Of a stretch of 64,000 nt of DNA, positions 23,488 to 33,189 are shown in pieces. The DNA is taken from positions 1 to 64,000 of the forward strand of contig NBBL01000009.1 of NCBI GenBank assembly GCA_002892395.1, read 5' to 3'. Within the stretch, counting starts at the first letter, position 1. The number at the start of each line of letters is the position of its first letter. A program made the position numbers and the translations under genes. The stretch comes from Lachnospiraceae bacterium (GTDB taxonomy: Bacteria; Bacillota; Clostridia; Lachnospirales; Lachnospiraceae). Under the pieces are notes generated by a model, which worked only from the letters and a program-made list of their open reading frames with translations, ran no database searches and was not told the origin of the DNA.

Positions 23488-23739
23488 TTACTGACAGAGA
23501 TACCTTTCGATCCCCTCGATTGCCGCCTGCTCATCCGCTCCGTCCGCGGTGACAGTCAGCCTTTTCCCATTGATGAAATCCAGTGTCATCATGCCCATGA
23601 TACTCTTCGCATTGACACACTTCGTATCATCCCCCACATGAATGCTGCTCTCATATTGACTTGCGACCTGAACCAGCATCGCAATCGGCATGGAATCTGC
23701 TTTTTCATGGATCTGTATAACCATCGCTTTTTTGATCAT
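23488..23739 (-). CDS. Crh-like HPr-family protein lacking the active-site histidine
   Basis: An 83-residue protein of the HPr fold (MIKKAMVIQIHEKADSMPIA, then VNAKSIMGMMTLDF). In true HPr the sequence Gly-Leu-His15-Ala-Arg-Pro accepts phosphate from enzyme I. Here the aligned stretch is Lys-Ala-Asp-Ser-Met-Pro, so His15 and Arg17 are absent and sugar phosphotransfer is not possible. The Ser46 region (AKSIMG), the target of HPr kinase, is kept. With whiA upstream and hprK in the same operon, it is like Bacillus Crh, a regulatory partner of CcpA; that role is inferred. The ATG at 23739 has GGGAGG 5 bases upstream. Confidence 0.85.
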   Translation of the reverse strand: MIKKAMVIQIHEKADSMPIAMLVQVASQYESSIHVGDDTKCVNAKSIMGMMTLDFINGKRLTVTADGADEQAAIEGIERYLCQ

Positions 23740-23783
23740 TCTAACCTCCCAAGGCATATCCTGACACCCGATTTTACCTTTTC

Positions 23784-24737
23784 CTACTGCTTCTCCCGAC
23801 CGCGAAGCCCCTCCGCATATTCCGAAAGCTTTCTCAGCCTGTGATTCACACCGCTCTTCCCCACAGGAGGGCTGATGCGTTCCCCCAGCTCTCTGAGCGA
23901 TGCGTCCGGATAGCGAAGACGGAGTGCTGCCACCTCAGCCAGTCCCTCCGGAAGACTGTCAAGACCCTTCGTATCCCGGATCCATTCAATATCCTCCAGC
24001 TGCTTCACCGCTGCTCCGATCGTCTTGGAAATATTGGCTGCCTCGCAGTTCACCTTGCGATTCACGCTGTTCCTCATGTCTTTGACAATGCGGATATTTT
24101 CCAGCTCCATCAACGCGCTTCCTGCTTCCATCATGCCAAGCATCTCCACAATTTCTTCACTGCTCTTTAAGTAGACGATGCAAAGCTGCTTTCGCTTCGC
24201 CACCCCGGGCTCCAGCCCCAGATGATTCAGAAGCGTTTTCAAAGCCAGTGCCTTTTGTATCTCCTGACAGACAATCTCCAAGTGATAGGACTTCTCCGGG
24301 TCGGAAACCGAACCGCCGGCGAGAAAGGCGCCCCGCAAAAATGCCCGTGCAGCTTCCGTCTCCATTTCCTCAATCCCTTCCGCATCCTGCGCTTCCCTCT
24401 CCCCGGCTCCGTTCCCAAATCCGGCATCCGCGGAAAATGCAATGTGCGGCAAGGACTTCGCTTCGAGGCTCAGCGTATACAGGCGGTTCTTTCCCCGAAT
24501 CAATTTCTGCGTCACAGATAAGTCTCCTTTGATCTTATCTGTTTTTTTTAACAATGTAAAGTATTTTCTGACCGTACCTGCATGTTCGCTGGACAGTGCC
24601 AGCGTCGGCTCCGCCTCCCTTCCGGCGGAATACTTCCCTCCAATGAAAAGCATCCCCTCCAGTTCTGCGCGGAGCAGGACCCCAGAGGCCGGAAATACGC
24701 GAACCAATTCATCCTTCACTTCAGATGAAAATGACAT
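23784..24737 (-). CDS. whiA: WhiA family DNA-binding regulator
   Basis: A 317-residue protein combining a degenerate LAGLIDADG homing-endonuclease-like domain (about 90-215, AFLRGAFLAGGSVSDPEKSY) with a C-terminal helix-turn-helix (about 225-305, SLRELGERISPPVGKSGVNH). WhiA controls sporulation in Streptomyces and affects cell division and chromosome segregation in Bacillus. It sits between murB and the Crh-like gene. The yvcK and rapZ genes that often precede whiA in Firmicutes are not here. GGAGGAG lies just before the ATG. Confidence 0.94.
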   Translation of the reverse strand: MSFSSEVKDELVRVFPASGVLLRAELEGMLFIGGKYSAGREAEPTLALSSEHAGTVRKYFTLLKKTDKIKGDLSVTQKLIRGKNRLYTLSLEAKSLPHIAFSADAGFGNGAGEREAQDAEGIEEMETEAARAFLRGAFLAGGSVSDPEKSYHLEIVCQEIQKALALKTLLNHLGLEPGVAKRKQLCIVYLKSSEEIVEMLGMMEAGSALMELENIRIVKDMRNSVNRKVNCEAANISKTIGAAVKQLEDIEWIRDTKGLDSLPEGLAEVAALRLRYPDASLRELGERISPPVGKSGVNHRLRKLSEYAEGLRGREKQ

Positions 24738-24768
24738 GTCTCCTCCCCTCTGTCTCAGCCGGGAACCT

Positions 24769-25641
24769 TTAAAGAAACTCCCCGATGAATTGAATTTCCG
24801 GCTTCAATTCCACCCCTGCGTGGAGAAATACCCGTCTCTGTACCTCTTCCACCAGCATCCGCACATCCCGTGCGGTCGCCTGTCCGGTATTGATCAAAAA
24901 TCCGGCATGCTTCTCGGAAATCTGCGCGTCGCCGACACGAAGTCCCTTACAGCCTGCTTCCTCAATCAGCTGCCCGGCAAAATGTCCTGCCGGCCGCTTA
25001 AAGGTGGATCCTGCGCTGGGATACTCCAAGGGCTGCTTCTCCCTTCTTTTTTCACCGTAACTCTTCATGAGCCCCAGAATGTCTGCCCGTTCTCCCGGCT
25101 GCAGCGAAAATCGGGCTCGAAGTACAATGCGTCCAAGGGCTTCAATGTTACTGTGACGGTAGGCGTAATCAAGCGCCTCTAAAGGCACCCAGGCAATCTC
25201 TCCATCGGGGAACAAAAGCTCTGCCTCCGACAGAATGTCCTTAATCTCACTGCCGTAAGCGCCGGCGTTCATGACCAGCGCGCCGCCCACGGATCCGGGA
25301 ATGCCGGAAGCAAATTCCATCCCCTTAAGACCACGCTCCAGGGCACAGCCCGCTGCTGCCCCCAGCATTGCACCGGCCTGTGCCTCCAGTGTATTCCCCA
25401 TCACGGTGACACGGGAAAATGCCCTTCCGAGGCAAATGACCATGCCGCGGTAGCCTCCGTCTCCCACCAGAAGATTCGATCCCCGCCCTATGACAACATA
25501 CGGAATGCCCCGTCCCCGGGCCTCTTCGATCAGCTGCCCGATTTCCTCTGTGCATTCCGGTTCCGCATAGTACTCCGCAGGTCCGCCGATGCGAAACGTG
25601 GTGTGCAGCCACATGGGCTCGTTTCTTGTCCTCTTAATCAT
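24769..25641 (-). CDS. murB: UDP-N-acetylenolpyruvoylglucosamine reductase MurB
   Basis: A protein of about 290 residues that reduces UDP-GlcNAc-enolpyruvate to UDP-MurNAc with FAD and NADPH in peptidoglycan synthesis. FAD-site motifs are VIGRGSNLLVGDGGYRG and GIPGSVGGALVMNAGAYG. The catalytic serine is in YPSAGSTFKRP and the proton donor glutamate in VELKPEIQF. I chose the ATG at 25641, which overlaps the hprK stop by 4 bases (ATGA); a longer reading adds 26 residues that are really hprK codons in another frame. The N-terminus before HTTFRIGGPAEYY is short. Confidence 0.94.
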   Translation of the reverse strand: MIKRTRNEPMWLHTTFRIGGPAEYYAEPECTEEIGQLIEEARGRGIPYVVIGRGSNLLVGDGGYRGMVICLGRAFSRVTVMGNTLEAQAGAMLGAAAGCALERGLKGMEFASGIPGSVGGALVMNAGAYGSEIKDILSEAELLFPDGEIAWVPLEALDYAYRHSNIEALGRIVLRARFSLQPGERADILGLMKSYGEKRREKQPLEYPSAGSTFKRPAGHFAGQLIEEAGCKGLRVGDAQISEKHAGFLINTGQATARDVRMLVEEVQRRVFLHAGVELKPEIQFIGEFL

Positions 25642-26804
25642 ACGTGTCCGGCTTCCTGATCCTGTTCCTGGTTGGTGTTCAGCTGATCCATGTCCGCGCT
25701 GTCCGATTCCGCGCGACACATATTGCGTTCAAATTCTCCGTAATGCTCCGGCACATCCGTGACGTCAATGGTGGCAAGATGCCCCATGATTTTTTCCTTT
25801 ACCTGCAGGTTCATTTCCTCGCCGATTTTCCGACGCTCCGCAACAATCTCCTCCTCGTGTCGCTCCAGCTCGTTCTGCTCCGCACTTTTCACCATGTTCT
25901 CCGAGACCCGCTTATACAGCTCCTTGGCGGCATTGTACCCCATTTTCTTCTGCCTGTGGTTGACTGCAGCCGTCTCGCATATGATCGCCAGGTTTCGTCC
26001 CGGACGAATCGGCAGCGTGCTGCAGATCAGCCTCACGCCGAGAAATTCCGTGTACTGATCTTCCATTCCGAGTCGGTCATAGTCCTTGTTCTGATCCCAC
26101 TCCTCCAGCTTGATCACCAGGTCGATGGTCTGTACGTCCTTCACAGACTCCGCTCCGAACAGCGCCTTTACATCGATGATTCCGATGCCGCGAAGCTCAA
26201 TAAAATGCTTAATGATGTCAGGCGCCCGCCCGATCAGGGACACCTCGGAGACCTTTCGCAGCTCAACCACATCATCCGCAACCAGCCGGTGCCCCCGTTT
26301 GATGAGTTCCAGCGCCGCCTCGCTCTTTCCCACGCCAGAATCTCCGAGAATCAAAACCCCCTCCCCGTAAACATCTACCAAAACACCGTGAATGGAAATA
26401 TGCGGCGCAAGCTTCGCCTTAAGCCAGCGAATGAGCTCTGAAGTCAAATCCGCTGTTGGCTGAGGGGTCACCATCACCGGCACGCCATACTCCTTACATT
26501 TCTTCAATAAAACAGGATCCGGGCGCAGATTTCTGGCAAAAATAAAACCCGGAACCCGAAAGCGGCAAATCTGGTCAAAGATGCGCTCCTTCTCCCCCTC
26601 GCTCATCAGACCGATGTATTCCGCCTCCACATTTCCGATCACCTGAAGGCGCTCGTTGTCAAAGTGTGCGAAAAATCCCGTGAGAGGAAGCGCCGGCCGG
26701 TTGACATCCGGTGCCGCTATGATGATCGGATCCGTGTCGATCTCCGGTGTCAGATTTTTAAAATGATGGCTTGCAATCAGCTGTGTTACGGTAACTCCCT
26801 GCAT
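25638..26804 (-). CDS. hprK: HPr kinase/phosphorylase
   Basis: A 388-residue bifunctional enzyme that phosphorylates and dephosphorylates HPr (and Crh) at Ser46, the sensor step of carbon catabolite repression in Firmicutes. The Walker A is GDSGVGKS and the family signature LIGRAPDIIKHFIELRGIGI follows. The C-terminus extends about 70 residues beyond the usual length of about 315, rich in Glu, Asp and Gln (NTNQEQDQEAGHV at the end). AAAGGAG precedes the ATG. It is in the operon with the Crh-like protein that could be its substrate. Confidence 0.95.
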   Translation of the reverse strand: MQGVTVTQLIASHHFKNLTPEIDTDPIIIAAPDVNRPALPLTGFFAHFDNERLQVIGNVEAEYIGLMSEGEKERIFDQICRFRVPGFIFARNLRPDPVLLKKCKEYGVPVMVTPQPTADLTSELIRWLKAKLAPHISIHGVLVDVYGEGVLILGDSGVGKSEAALELIKRGHRLVADDVVELRKVSEVSLIGRAPDIIKHFIELRGIGIIDVKALFGAESVKDVQTIDLVIKLEEWDQNKDYDRLGMEDQYTEFLGVRLICSTLPIRPGRNLAIICETAAVNHRQKKMGYNAAKELYKRVSENMVKSAEQNELERHEEEIVAERRKIGEEMNLQVKEKIMGHLATIDVTDVPEHYGEFERNMCRAESDSADMDQLNTNQEQDQEAGHV

Positions 26805-26869
26805 GAGACCAAACTCCTTTCCCGTTTACTCCCCTTCTGTTCCCGAAACAGACCGTTTGCTTCATTCTA

Positions 26870-28705
26870 TCACAGATCGGACGGATGTAAAAATGTATAT
26901 ACTGCTTTCGCGGCGCGGGCATTCATTCCCGGCGCCAAAAGAAGCGTCTGCTCCTCTGCCGCACGGATCCCCTCAATTCCCCCAAACTGCTTTAACAGCG
27001 CGCGGCGACGGACAGGACCGATTCCCGGAATTTCGTCCAGAATCGAGTGCACCTGACTTTTTGTGCGCAGGCTCCGATGATATTCAATTGCAAAGCGGTG
27101 CGCCTCATCCTGGATGCGTGTCACCAGCTTAAAGCCCTCTGAATGCGGATCAATCGGCAGCTCCTTCCCCTGATACCAAAGCGCTCTCGTCCGATGCCGA
27201 TCATCCTTCACCATACCGCACACCGGGATGGAAAGCCCCATCTCCTTCAACACAGCACAAGCCACATTGACCTGCCCTCTTCCTCCGTCCATCAAAATCA
27301 TATCCGGAAGCTTCAGAAAATGATCCTCCTTCCGCTCCGTAGAATGAAGGAGCCGTCGCGTCAGAACCTCACGCATCGAGGCATAGTCGTTGGGACCGAC
27401 CACCGTGCGAATCCGAAATTTCCGGTAATCGCTTCGTTTTGGTTTTCCGTCCTCATACACCACCATAGAGCCCACACTTTCCGTGCCGCTGATGTTCGAT
27501 ATGTCGTAGGCTTCCATGCGGTGGAGACCGGAAAGCCCGGTCAGCGCCTCCAGCTCTCTCACAGCGCCTAAGCTTCGGATTTCGTCCATCTTAAGCCGCT
27601 CCCTGTCCTTTTGCAGAACCAGCTGGGCATTTCGCTCCGCCAGCTCCATCATCCGCTCCTTTTCCCCCTTTTTGGGCGTGACGAGCCGCACACGACTGCC
27701 TCGCTTTTCCGACAGCCAGCAAGTAAGGAGCTCCCGATCCGGAAGCTCCTCCGGAATCCAGATTTCCCGGGGAATAAAGGGGGTTCCGGCATAAAACTGC
27801 TTTAAAAAGCTTTCAAGCAAAGCCGCATTCTCATCCTCCATTGCAATGTGCAGGTAGTGATGCTCCCGCCCCACCATGCGCCCCTCCCGGACAAAGAACA
27901 CCTGAACCACCGCTTCCCGTTCGTCTCTGCCCAGGGCAATGATGTCCCGATCCTCCAATCCCTCCGAGGTGATTTTCTGCTTCTGTGCCACATGCTCCAC
28001 GCTCTGTATCAGATCCCGAAGCTCTGCCGCCCGCTCAAATGCCAGCGTCTCCGAGGCGTTCAGCATCTCCTCCCGAAGGCGATGCAGCACCGGATCGAAT
28101 CTTCCTCCGAGAAACTCCAGTGCCTCCTCCACATGGCTTCGGTACTCCGCTTCCGAAATCAAGCCCATGCAAGGAGCGCCGCACTGATGAATGTGATAGT
28201 TCAGACACGGACGTCCCTTCCCCATATCCCGCGGCAGCACCCGGCTGCAGTCCCTGATTTGAAAGACCTTATACATCAGCTCCAAGGTACTCCGCACCGC
28301 TCCTGCACTGGAAAACGGTCCGAAATACCGGGCCTTGTCCTTCTTCATCTGCCGCGTCAGAAAGATCCGCGGATACGGCTCCTTCACTGTCACCTTGATG
28401 TAAGGATAGGTCTTATCGTCCCGCAGCATCGTATTGTAGCGCGGTCGATTTTCCTTGATGAGATTATTTTCCAGGACCAGCGCCTCCAGCTCAGAGTCCG
28501 TCACAATATACTCAAAGCGATGGATACGCTCCACCATCTGCATGATTTTTGCGCTTTTCCCCCGGGAGGACTGAAAGTACTGGCGGACGCGGTTTTTTAG
28601 ACTGACCGCCTTTCCCACATAGAGAATCTCATCGTTCCCGTCCCGCATGATATAGACACCCGGACTTTTCGGAAGCTTCTTAAGCTCCTCCTGTATGTCA
28701 AACAT
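26870..28705 (-). CDS. uvrC: UvrABC system protein C
   Basis: A 611-residue nucleotide-excision-repair nuclease. The N-terminal GIY-YIG domain (PKSPGVYIMRDGNDEILYVG) cuts on the 3' side. A UVR domain near 200-235 (AELRDLIQSVEHVAQKQKIT) binds UvrB. The RNase H-like domain (DISNISGTESVGSMVVYEDG and MDGGRGQVN) cuts on the 5' side. A C-terminal helix-hairpin-helix pair (LDEIPGIGPVRRRALLKQFG) ends the protein. GGGAGG precedes the ATG, which overlaps the DUF1653 gene by 8 bases. Confidence 0.96.
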   Translation of the reverse strand: MFDIQEELKKLPKSPGVYIMRDGNDEILYVGKAVSLKNRVRQYFQSSRGKSAKIMQMVERIHRFEYIVTDSELEALVLENNLIKENRPRYNTMLRDDKTYPYIKVTVKEPYPRIFLTRQMKKDKARYFGPFSSAGAVRSTLELMYKVFQIRDCSRVLPRDMGKGRPCLNYHIHQCGAPCMGLISEAEYRSHVEEALEFLGGRFDPVLHRLREEMLNASETLAFERAAELRDLIQSVEHVAQKQKITSEGLEDRDIIALGRDEREAVVQVFFVREGRMVGREHHYLHIAMEDENAALLESFLKQFYAGTPFIPREIWIPEELPDRELLTCWLSEKRGSRVRLVTPKKGEKERMMELAERNAQLVLQKDRERLKMDEIRSLGAVRELEALTGLSGLHRMEAYDISNISGTESVGSMVVYEDGKPKRSDYRKFRIRTVVGPNDYASMREVLTRRLLHSTERKEDHFLKLPDMILMDGGRGQVNVACAVLKEMGLSIPVCGMVKDDRHRTRALWYQGKELPIDPHSEGFKLVTRIQDEAHRFAIEYHRSLRTKSQVHSILDEIPGIGPVRRRALLKQFGGIEGIRAAEEQTLLLAPGMNARAAKAVYTFLHPSDL

Positions 28706-29315
28706 CTTCCGTCCTCCCGAAACCGGAAGTCCGCTGCTCTCCGGAACCAGAGCGCCGTTTCACCTCGTAACGCTCCCTAATTCTCAGACTTTGAATGATT
28801 TCCGCCGCCTGTGCCGCAATATCTCCTTCTGCTTCCGGCAGCCCGCAGATCGTATAAATACTGTTTAAATCGCTCTGTGTCAGCTCAAAACGACCTGCCG
28901 TCAGAATCTCCTGCTGCAGCGCCGGATCCTCTGCGTCAAGAAAGCGCAGCAAAAGTGCGCTGGGCTTTTTTTCGGACTCCGTTTCCTTCCGGGAAGCGCA
29001 GTCCGGACACTCCCTTCCCAGTGCCTCTTCTTCCGTCACAGGGCGTTCCGATGCTTCGCCCTCCTGCCGCTCCTCCTCCCGAAGGACACGCTCAAAGCGC
29101 CAGTCCTGCACCGACTCAGGATACTTGCTTCGATCAACCGGACTCATAAAATTCTCCAGCGGACGGATCCATACGCCAAACCCTCCGTACAGCGCCTGAT
29201 ACACCACATAAAGTCTCCGGGTCTCTGCGTCACGCGCCACGGCAATGACCTGATACATTCTGTTTTTAAAATGGCGGTACAACTCCCCGGGGCGGGGATT
29301 CTCTCTCTTTTCCAT
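28698..29315 (-). CDS. DUF1653-domain protein
   Basis: A 205-residue protein. Residues about 5-75 are a DUF1653 domain (RPGELYRHFKNRMYQVIAVA, RLYVVYQALYGGFGVWIRPL). The middle is acidic and carries a Cys pair (ECPDCA), and the C-terminus is helical. DUF1653 has a compact beta fold and unknown function. I chose the ATG at 29315, which has GGAGAGAG just upstream; the reading extends 111 residues further without a start signal and with no domain. It is the first gene of the uvrC-hprK-murB-whiA operon. Confidence 0.75.
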   Translation of the reverse strand: MEKRENPRPGELYRHFKNRMYQVIAVARDAETRRLYVVYQALYGGFGVWIRPLENFMSPVDRSKYPESVQDWRFERVLREEERQEGEASERPVTEEEALGRECPDCASRKETESEKKPSALLLRFLDAEDPALQQEILTAGRFELTQSDLNSIYTICGLPEAEGDIAAQAAEIIQSLRIRERYEVKRRSGSGEQRTSGFGRTEDV

Positions 29316-29575
29316 CGCTCTCTCCGCATCAGCAGCAACCACAGTATGAATTGTTCTTCTATAATCAAAAAGTATATCACAGCTCAAAAGAATTATGATA
29401 CAATCAGCAGCGACATATTGTAAAATCCGGATACGAAATCCAGAACGGGACGCGGGATGCCGGGCACAGCATGCCGGGCACCGCCCACAGAATGCCAAAC
29501 GCTGAAAACGGACCAGGATTGGCGGATTCGGAACCAAAAACAGGAAAGACATAGCAATCAGCATGAGGAGAAAAA

Positions 29576-31048
29576 ATGAAAATCGGGTTTGACAATGACA
29601 AATATCTGAAGATGCAGTCGGAACACATCCGAACACGAATTGAAGCATTCGGTGATAAGCTCTATCTTGAATTTGGGGGGAAACTGTTTGATGATTTTCA
29701 CGCCTCCCGCGTGCTCCCTGGCTTCCGTCCGGACAGCAAGCTGCGCATGCTGCTTCAGCTGGCTGACCAGGCAGAAATTGTCATCGCCATTTCCGCGGCA
29801 GATATCGAAAAAAATAAAATTCGAGGTGATTTGGGCATCACCTATGATGTGGATGTCCTCCGTCTCATCCAATCCTTCCGTGACAGCGGCCTCTACGTCG
29901 GCAGTGTTGTCATCACCCGCTACACAAACGCGGCAGAACAGTTTAAGGGAAAGCTGGAGGCGATGGGAATCCGCGTCTACCGCCACTATTCTATTGATGA
30001 CTACCCCTCCAATATCCCGCTGATTGTAAGCGAGGACGGCTACGGGAAAAATGAATACATTGAGACAACCCGGCCTCTCATCATCGTTACGGCACCCGGA
30101 CCCGGCAGCGGGAAAATGGCGACCTGCCTTTCCCAGCTCTACCACGAAAACCGCAGAGGAATCAAAGCCGGATACGCAAAGTTTGAAACCTTCCCGGTCT
30201 GGAATCTTCCTTTGAATCACCCGGTAAACCTCGCATATGAAGCGGCAACCGCCGATTTGAATGACGTCAACATGATTGATCCCTTCCACCTGGAGGCATA
30301 CGGAAAGACCACCGTCAACTACAACCGGGATGTGGAGATTTTTCCGGTTCTTTCCGCCATTTTTGAAGAGATCTACGGGACCTGCCCCTACAAATCCCCC
30401 ACCGACATGGGGGTAAATATGGCCGGAAACTGCATCAACGATGATGAGGTGTGCCGGGAAGCAGGAAAGCAGGAGATCATCCGCCGCTGGTACACTTCCA
30501 TGAGCCGCCTGGCAAAGGGGGAATGCCCGAAGTCGGAAGTTACAAAGATTGAGTTTCTGATGAAGCAGGCCGGGGTCACCTCCGCCGACCGTCCGGTCGT
30601 TCAGGCCGCTCTCCTCAAGGCACAGGTCACCGGTGCCCCCGCCGCTGCGCTGGAGCTTCCAAACGGGAAAATTGTGACCGGCCGCACCTCCGATCTTTTG
30701 GGCTGCAGTGCTGCCGTTCTGCTCAATGCCGTCAAGGCTCTGGGAGATATCCCGGACGAAATGAAGCTGATCTCTCCGCAGGTCATCGAACCGGTGCAGA
30801 CCTTAAAAATCAACTACCTTGGCAGCCAGAATCCGCGCCTGCACACAGATGAGATTCTGATTGCCCTTTCGATGAGTGCGGCAACGGAACCGGCTGCCCT
30901 CCTTGCGCTAAACCAGCTGAAAAAGCTGCAGGGCTGCCAGATTCATTCTTCCGTCATGCTGGCGGAGGTGGATATCCGCATCATGTCCAAGCTGGGACTG
31001 CAGCTCACCTGTGAGCCCCGCTATGAAAACAAGAAGATTTATCACTGA
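29576..31048 (+). CDS. DUF1846-family protein
   Basis: A 490-residue protein of the DUF1846 family, widely present in Firmicutes and often of about 500 residues. It has a P-loop-like segment, APGPGSGKMATCLSQ, near residue 180, and a conserved N-terminus MKIGFDNDKYLKMQSEHI. The family is uncharacterised; a nucleotide-dependent role is plausible. GGAG lies 7 bases before the ATG. It is a single-gene unit, divergent from the DUF1653-uvrC operon and convergent with ftsH. Confidence 0.9.
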   Translation: MKIGFDNDKYLKMQSEHIRTRIEAFGDKLYLEFGGKLFDDFHASRVLPGFRPDSKLRMLLQLADQAEIVIAISAADIEKNKIRGDLGITYDVDVLRLIQSFRDSGLYVGSVVITRYTNAAEQFKGKLEAMGIRVYRHYSIDDYPSNIPLIVSEDGYGKNEYIETTRPLIIVTAPGPGSGKMATCLSQLYHENRRGIKAGYAKFETFPVWNLPLNHPVNLAYEAATADLNDVNMIDPFHLEAYGKTTVNYNRDVEIFPVLSAIFEEIYGTCPYKSPTDMGVNMAGNCINDDEVCREAGKQEIIRRWYTSMSRLAKGECPKSEVTKIEFLMKQAGVTSADRPVVQAALLKAQVTGAPAAALELPNGKIVTGRTSDLLGCSAAVLLNAVKALGDIPDEMKLISPQVIEPVQTLKINYLGSQNPRLHTDEILIALSMSAATEPAALLALNQLKKLQGCQIHSSVMLAEVDIRIMSKLGLQLTCEPRYENKKIYH

Positions 31049-31100
31049 TGATTCCGGCTTCTGCTGATTTCTCCGAGAACAAAAATTTCTCCGAGAACGG

Positions 31101-31157
31101 AAAAGAGAGTACCGCCTCGTTGGATCCCATTTCTCCGGAGCGGCACTCTCTTTTTTC
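31101..31157. terminator. bidirectional terminator between the DUF1846 gene and ftsH
   Basis: AAAAGAGAGTACCGC (31101-31115) pairs with GCGGCACTCTCTTTT (31140-31154) with one mismatch. T runs follow in the plus direction and A runs precede, so it can end both convergent genes. Confidence 0.85.
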
Positions 31158-31169
31158 TTGTCTTATCAC

Positions 31170-33062
31170 TCACACCAAAATCACATTTTGCTCTCTTTTC
31201 AAAACAGCATCTTCCTTGGTTCTTCTCAAGATCTCCATAAATTCCTTCCCGGTAATGGTCTCTCGATTGATCAGGAAATCAGAGATTTTATCAAGTACAT
31301 CCCGGTTTTCTCTCAGCATGGTCAGCGCCTTTGTATATGCACGCTTCAGGATCCGCTTCACTTCCTCATCCACCTCTGCCGCTGTAACATCCGCGCAATT
31401 CATGACGGTACGCCCGGAAAGGTACTGATCCTCCGTTGTCGCCAGTCCCATCAGCCCAAAGGAATCGCTCATTCCATATCTGGTCACCATTGCCTTCGCA
31501 ATACCGGTCGCTTTTTCAATGTCATTTTCCGCTCCGGTGGTCACATTCCCGAACACGATTTCTTCCGCTGCCCGACCGCCGAACAGGCTGACAAGCATGT
31601 CCTCCAATTCCTGCTTGGATTTTAAGTAGGTTTCCTCCTCCGGAACATACATCACATAGCCCAGGGCACCCATGGTGCGCGGTACAATGGTTATTTTCTG
31701 AACCGGCTCCGAATGCTTCTGGAGGGCGCTGATCAGCGCGTGACCGACTTCATGATAGGATACGATTCTGCGCTCCTTCTGATTCATGATGCGATCTTTC
31801 TTTTCTTTTCCCACCAGAACAACCTCAACTGCCTCAAAGAGATCCTTCTGGCAGACAGCTCTTCGTCCGTTTTTGACTGCGAGAATTGCCGCCTCGTTAA
31901 TCATGTTGGCGAGATCAGAGCCTACAGCTCCGCTGGTGGCGAGACCGATGGCCTCCAGATCCACCGTGTCGTCCATAAGAACGTCCTTTGCATGGACCTT
32001 GAGAATCGCGACGCGCCCCTTTAGGTCCGGGCGCTCCACAATGACGCGGCGGTCAAAGCGCCCCGGCCGCAACAACGCAGGATCAAGGATCTCCGGCCGG
32101 TTCGTCGCCCCGAGCACCAAAAGCCCCTTGGAGGAATCAAACCCATCCATCTCAGAAAGCAGCTGATTCAACGTCTGCTCTCTCTCATCATTCCCGCCCA
32201 TGCGGGAATCCCGGCTTTTCCCAATTGCATCGATTTCATCAATAAAGATGATGCAGGGTGCATTTTCCTGTGCCTGGCGAAACAAGTCGCGAACACGCGA
32301 AGCACCGACGCCGACAAACATCTCAACAAAATCCGAACCGCTCAGAGAATAAAACGGGACATGTGCTTCGCCGGCCACTGCCTTCGCAAGCAGTGTCTTT
32401 CCGGTTCCGGGCGGTCCCACCAGCAAAGCGCCCTTCGGAAGCTTCGCACCAATCTGCGTAAATTTCCTGGGATTGTGGAGAAAGTCTACAATCTCCGTCA
32501 GACTCTCCTTTGCCTCATCCTCTCCTGCCACATCCGCAAAGCTGACTCCGGTCGCCTTCTGTACGTAGACCTTGGCATTGGCCTTTCCGACTCCCATAAT
32601 CCCGCCGTTTCCCATGCGCCGCATCATAAAATTCATAAAGAAGAGGACGACAATAAACGGCAGAATGAAGCTCACGATGGAATAAAGAATCCCCGCCGTA
32701 TCCTGCCGCTCCCGACGCGTCTCAACTCCCGCCTCAAACAGGCGGTTCATCAGATCTCCGTCCTCATCCATTCTGACGGTGTAATATTCCGGACGGTCTC
32801 CGGAGCCGGCTTGATCTGCCTTCAGGTGAATCTTAATCTGTGTGTTTTCAATGACGACAGATTGGACTTTTTCTTCCTTTACCAGCTGCAAAAACTCGTT
32901 GTACGGAAGCTCCTTGCTTACGCCATCGTGCAATTTCCCTTTGAAAAAAGAAACAGCCGTGAAGGTCAGCAGCGCAGCGATCACGATGATGATCAAGGTC
33001 TGCCCCCGCCGGAACCCTCCGCCTCCAAACCCGTTTGGATTTTGATTGTCCTGATTACTCAT
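31170..33062 (-). CDS. ftsH: ATP-dependent zinc metalloprotease FtsH
   Basis: A 630-residue membrane-anchored AAA protease that degrades damaged membrane proteins and short-lived regulators. Two transmembrane helices (about 22-40 and 124-145) flank an extracellular domain. The AAA module has Walker A GPPGTGKT near residue 217, Walker [12 protein letters not shown] and the second region of homology [20 protein letters not shown]. The zinc site is HEVGH near residue 435, with Val for the usual Ala. AAAAGGAG precedes the ATG. In many Firmicutes tilS and hpt sit upstream; here they are absent. Confidence 0.96.
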   Translation of the reverse strand: MSNQDNQNPNGFGGGGFRRGQTLIIIVIAALLTFTAVSFFKGKLHDGVSKELPYNEFLQLVKEEKVQSVVIENTQIKIHLKADQAGSGDRPEYYTVRMDEDGDLMNRLFEAGVETRRERQDTAGILYSIVSFILPFIVVLFFMNFMMRRMGNGGIMGVGKANAKVYVQKATGVSFADVAGEDEAKESLTEIVDFLHNPRKFTQIGAKLPKGALLVGPPGTGKTLLAKAVAGEAHVPFYSLSGSDFVEMFVGVGASRVRDLFRQAQENAPCIIFIDEIDAIGKSRDSRMGGNDEREQTLNQLLSEMDGFDSSKGLLVLGATNRPEILDPALLRPGRFDRRVIVERPDLKGRVAILKVHAKDVLMDDTVDLEAIGLATSGAVGSDLANMINEAAILAVKNGRRAVCQKDLFEAVEVVLVGKEKKDRIMNQKERRIVSYHEVGHALISALQKHSEPVQKITIVPRTMGALGYVMYVPEEETYLKSKQELEDMLVSLFGGRAAEEIVFGNVTTGAENDIEKATGIAKAMVTRYGMSDSFGLMGLATTEDQYLSGRTVMNCADVTAAEVDEEVKRILKRAYTKALTMLRENRDVLDKISDFLINRETITGKEFMEILRRTKEDAVLKREQNVILV

Positions 33063-33094
33063 GAAAGCTCCTTTTCTAATGATTCGTAGCTTTC

Positions 33095-33103
33095 AGTATA
33101 TCA
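33095..33103 (-). promoter_or_regulatory. extended -10 promoter of ftsH
   Basis: On the minus strand TGATATACT (TG, one base, TATACT) lies 32 bases before the ftsH start. The -35 region is weak, as is common for extended -10 promoters. It lies downstream of the RNA terminator, so ftsH has its own start. Confidence 0.5.
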
Positions 33104-33146
33104 TGGCAAAACCGGAAATGTATGATTTTTTCATAAAGTGGACATA

Positions 33147-33189
33147 GAAAAAGTGGGTATCGATTTTTCAACTGCAATCGATACCCACT
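33147..33189 (-). terminator. strong terminator of the candidate non-coding RNA
   Basis: AGTGGGTATCGATT and AATCGATACCCACT (33152-33165 and 33176-33189) form a perfect 14-bp stem over a 10-base loop, followed on the minus strand by TTTTTC. It ends a minus-strand transcript that starts near 33716. Confidence 0.85.

Noticed and set aside
29558-30289. Minus-strand frame opposite the DUF1846 gene
   Set aside because: It is the reverse complement of a well-supported gene, with no start signal or domain.
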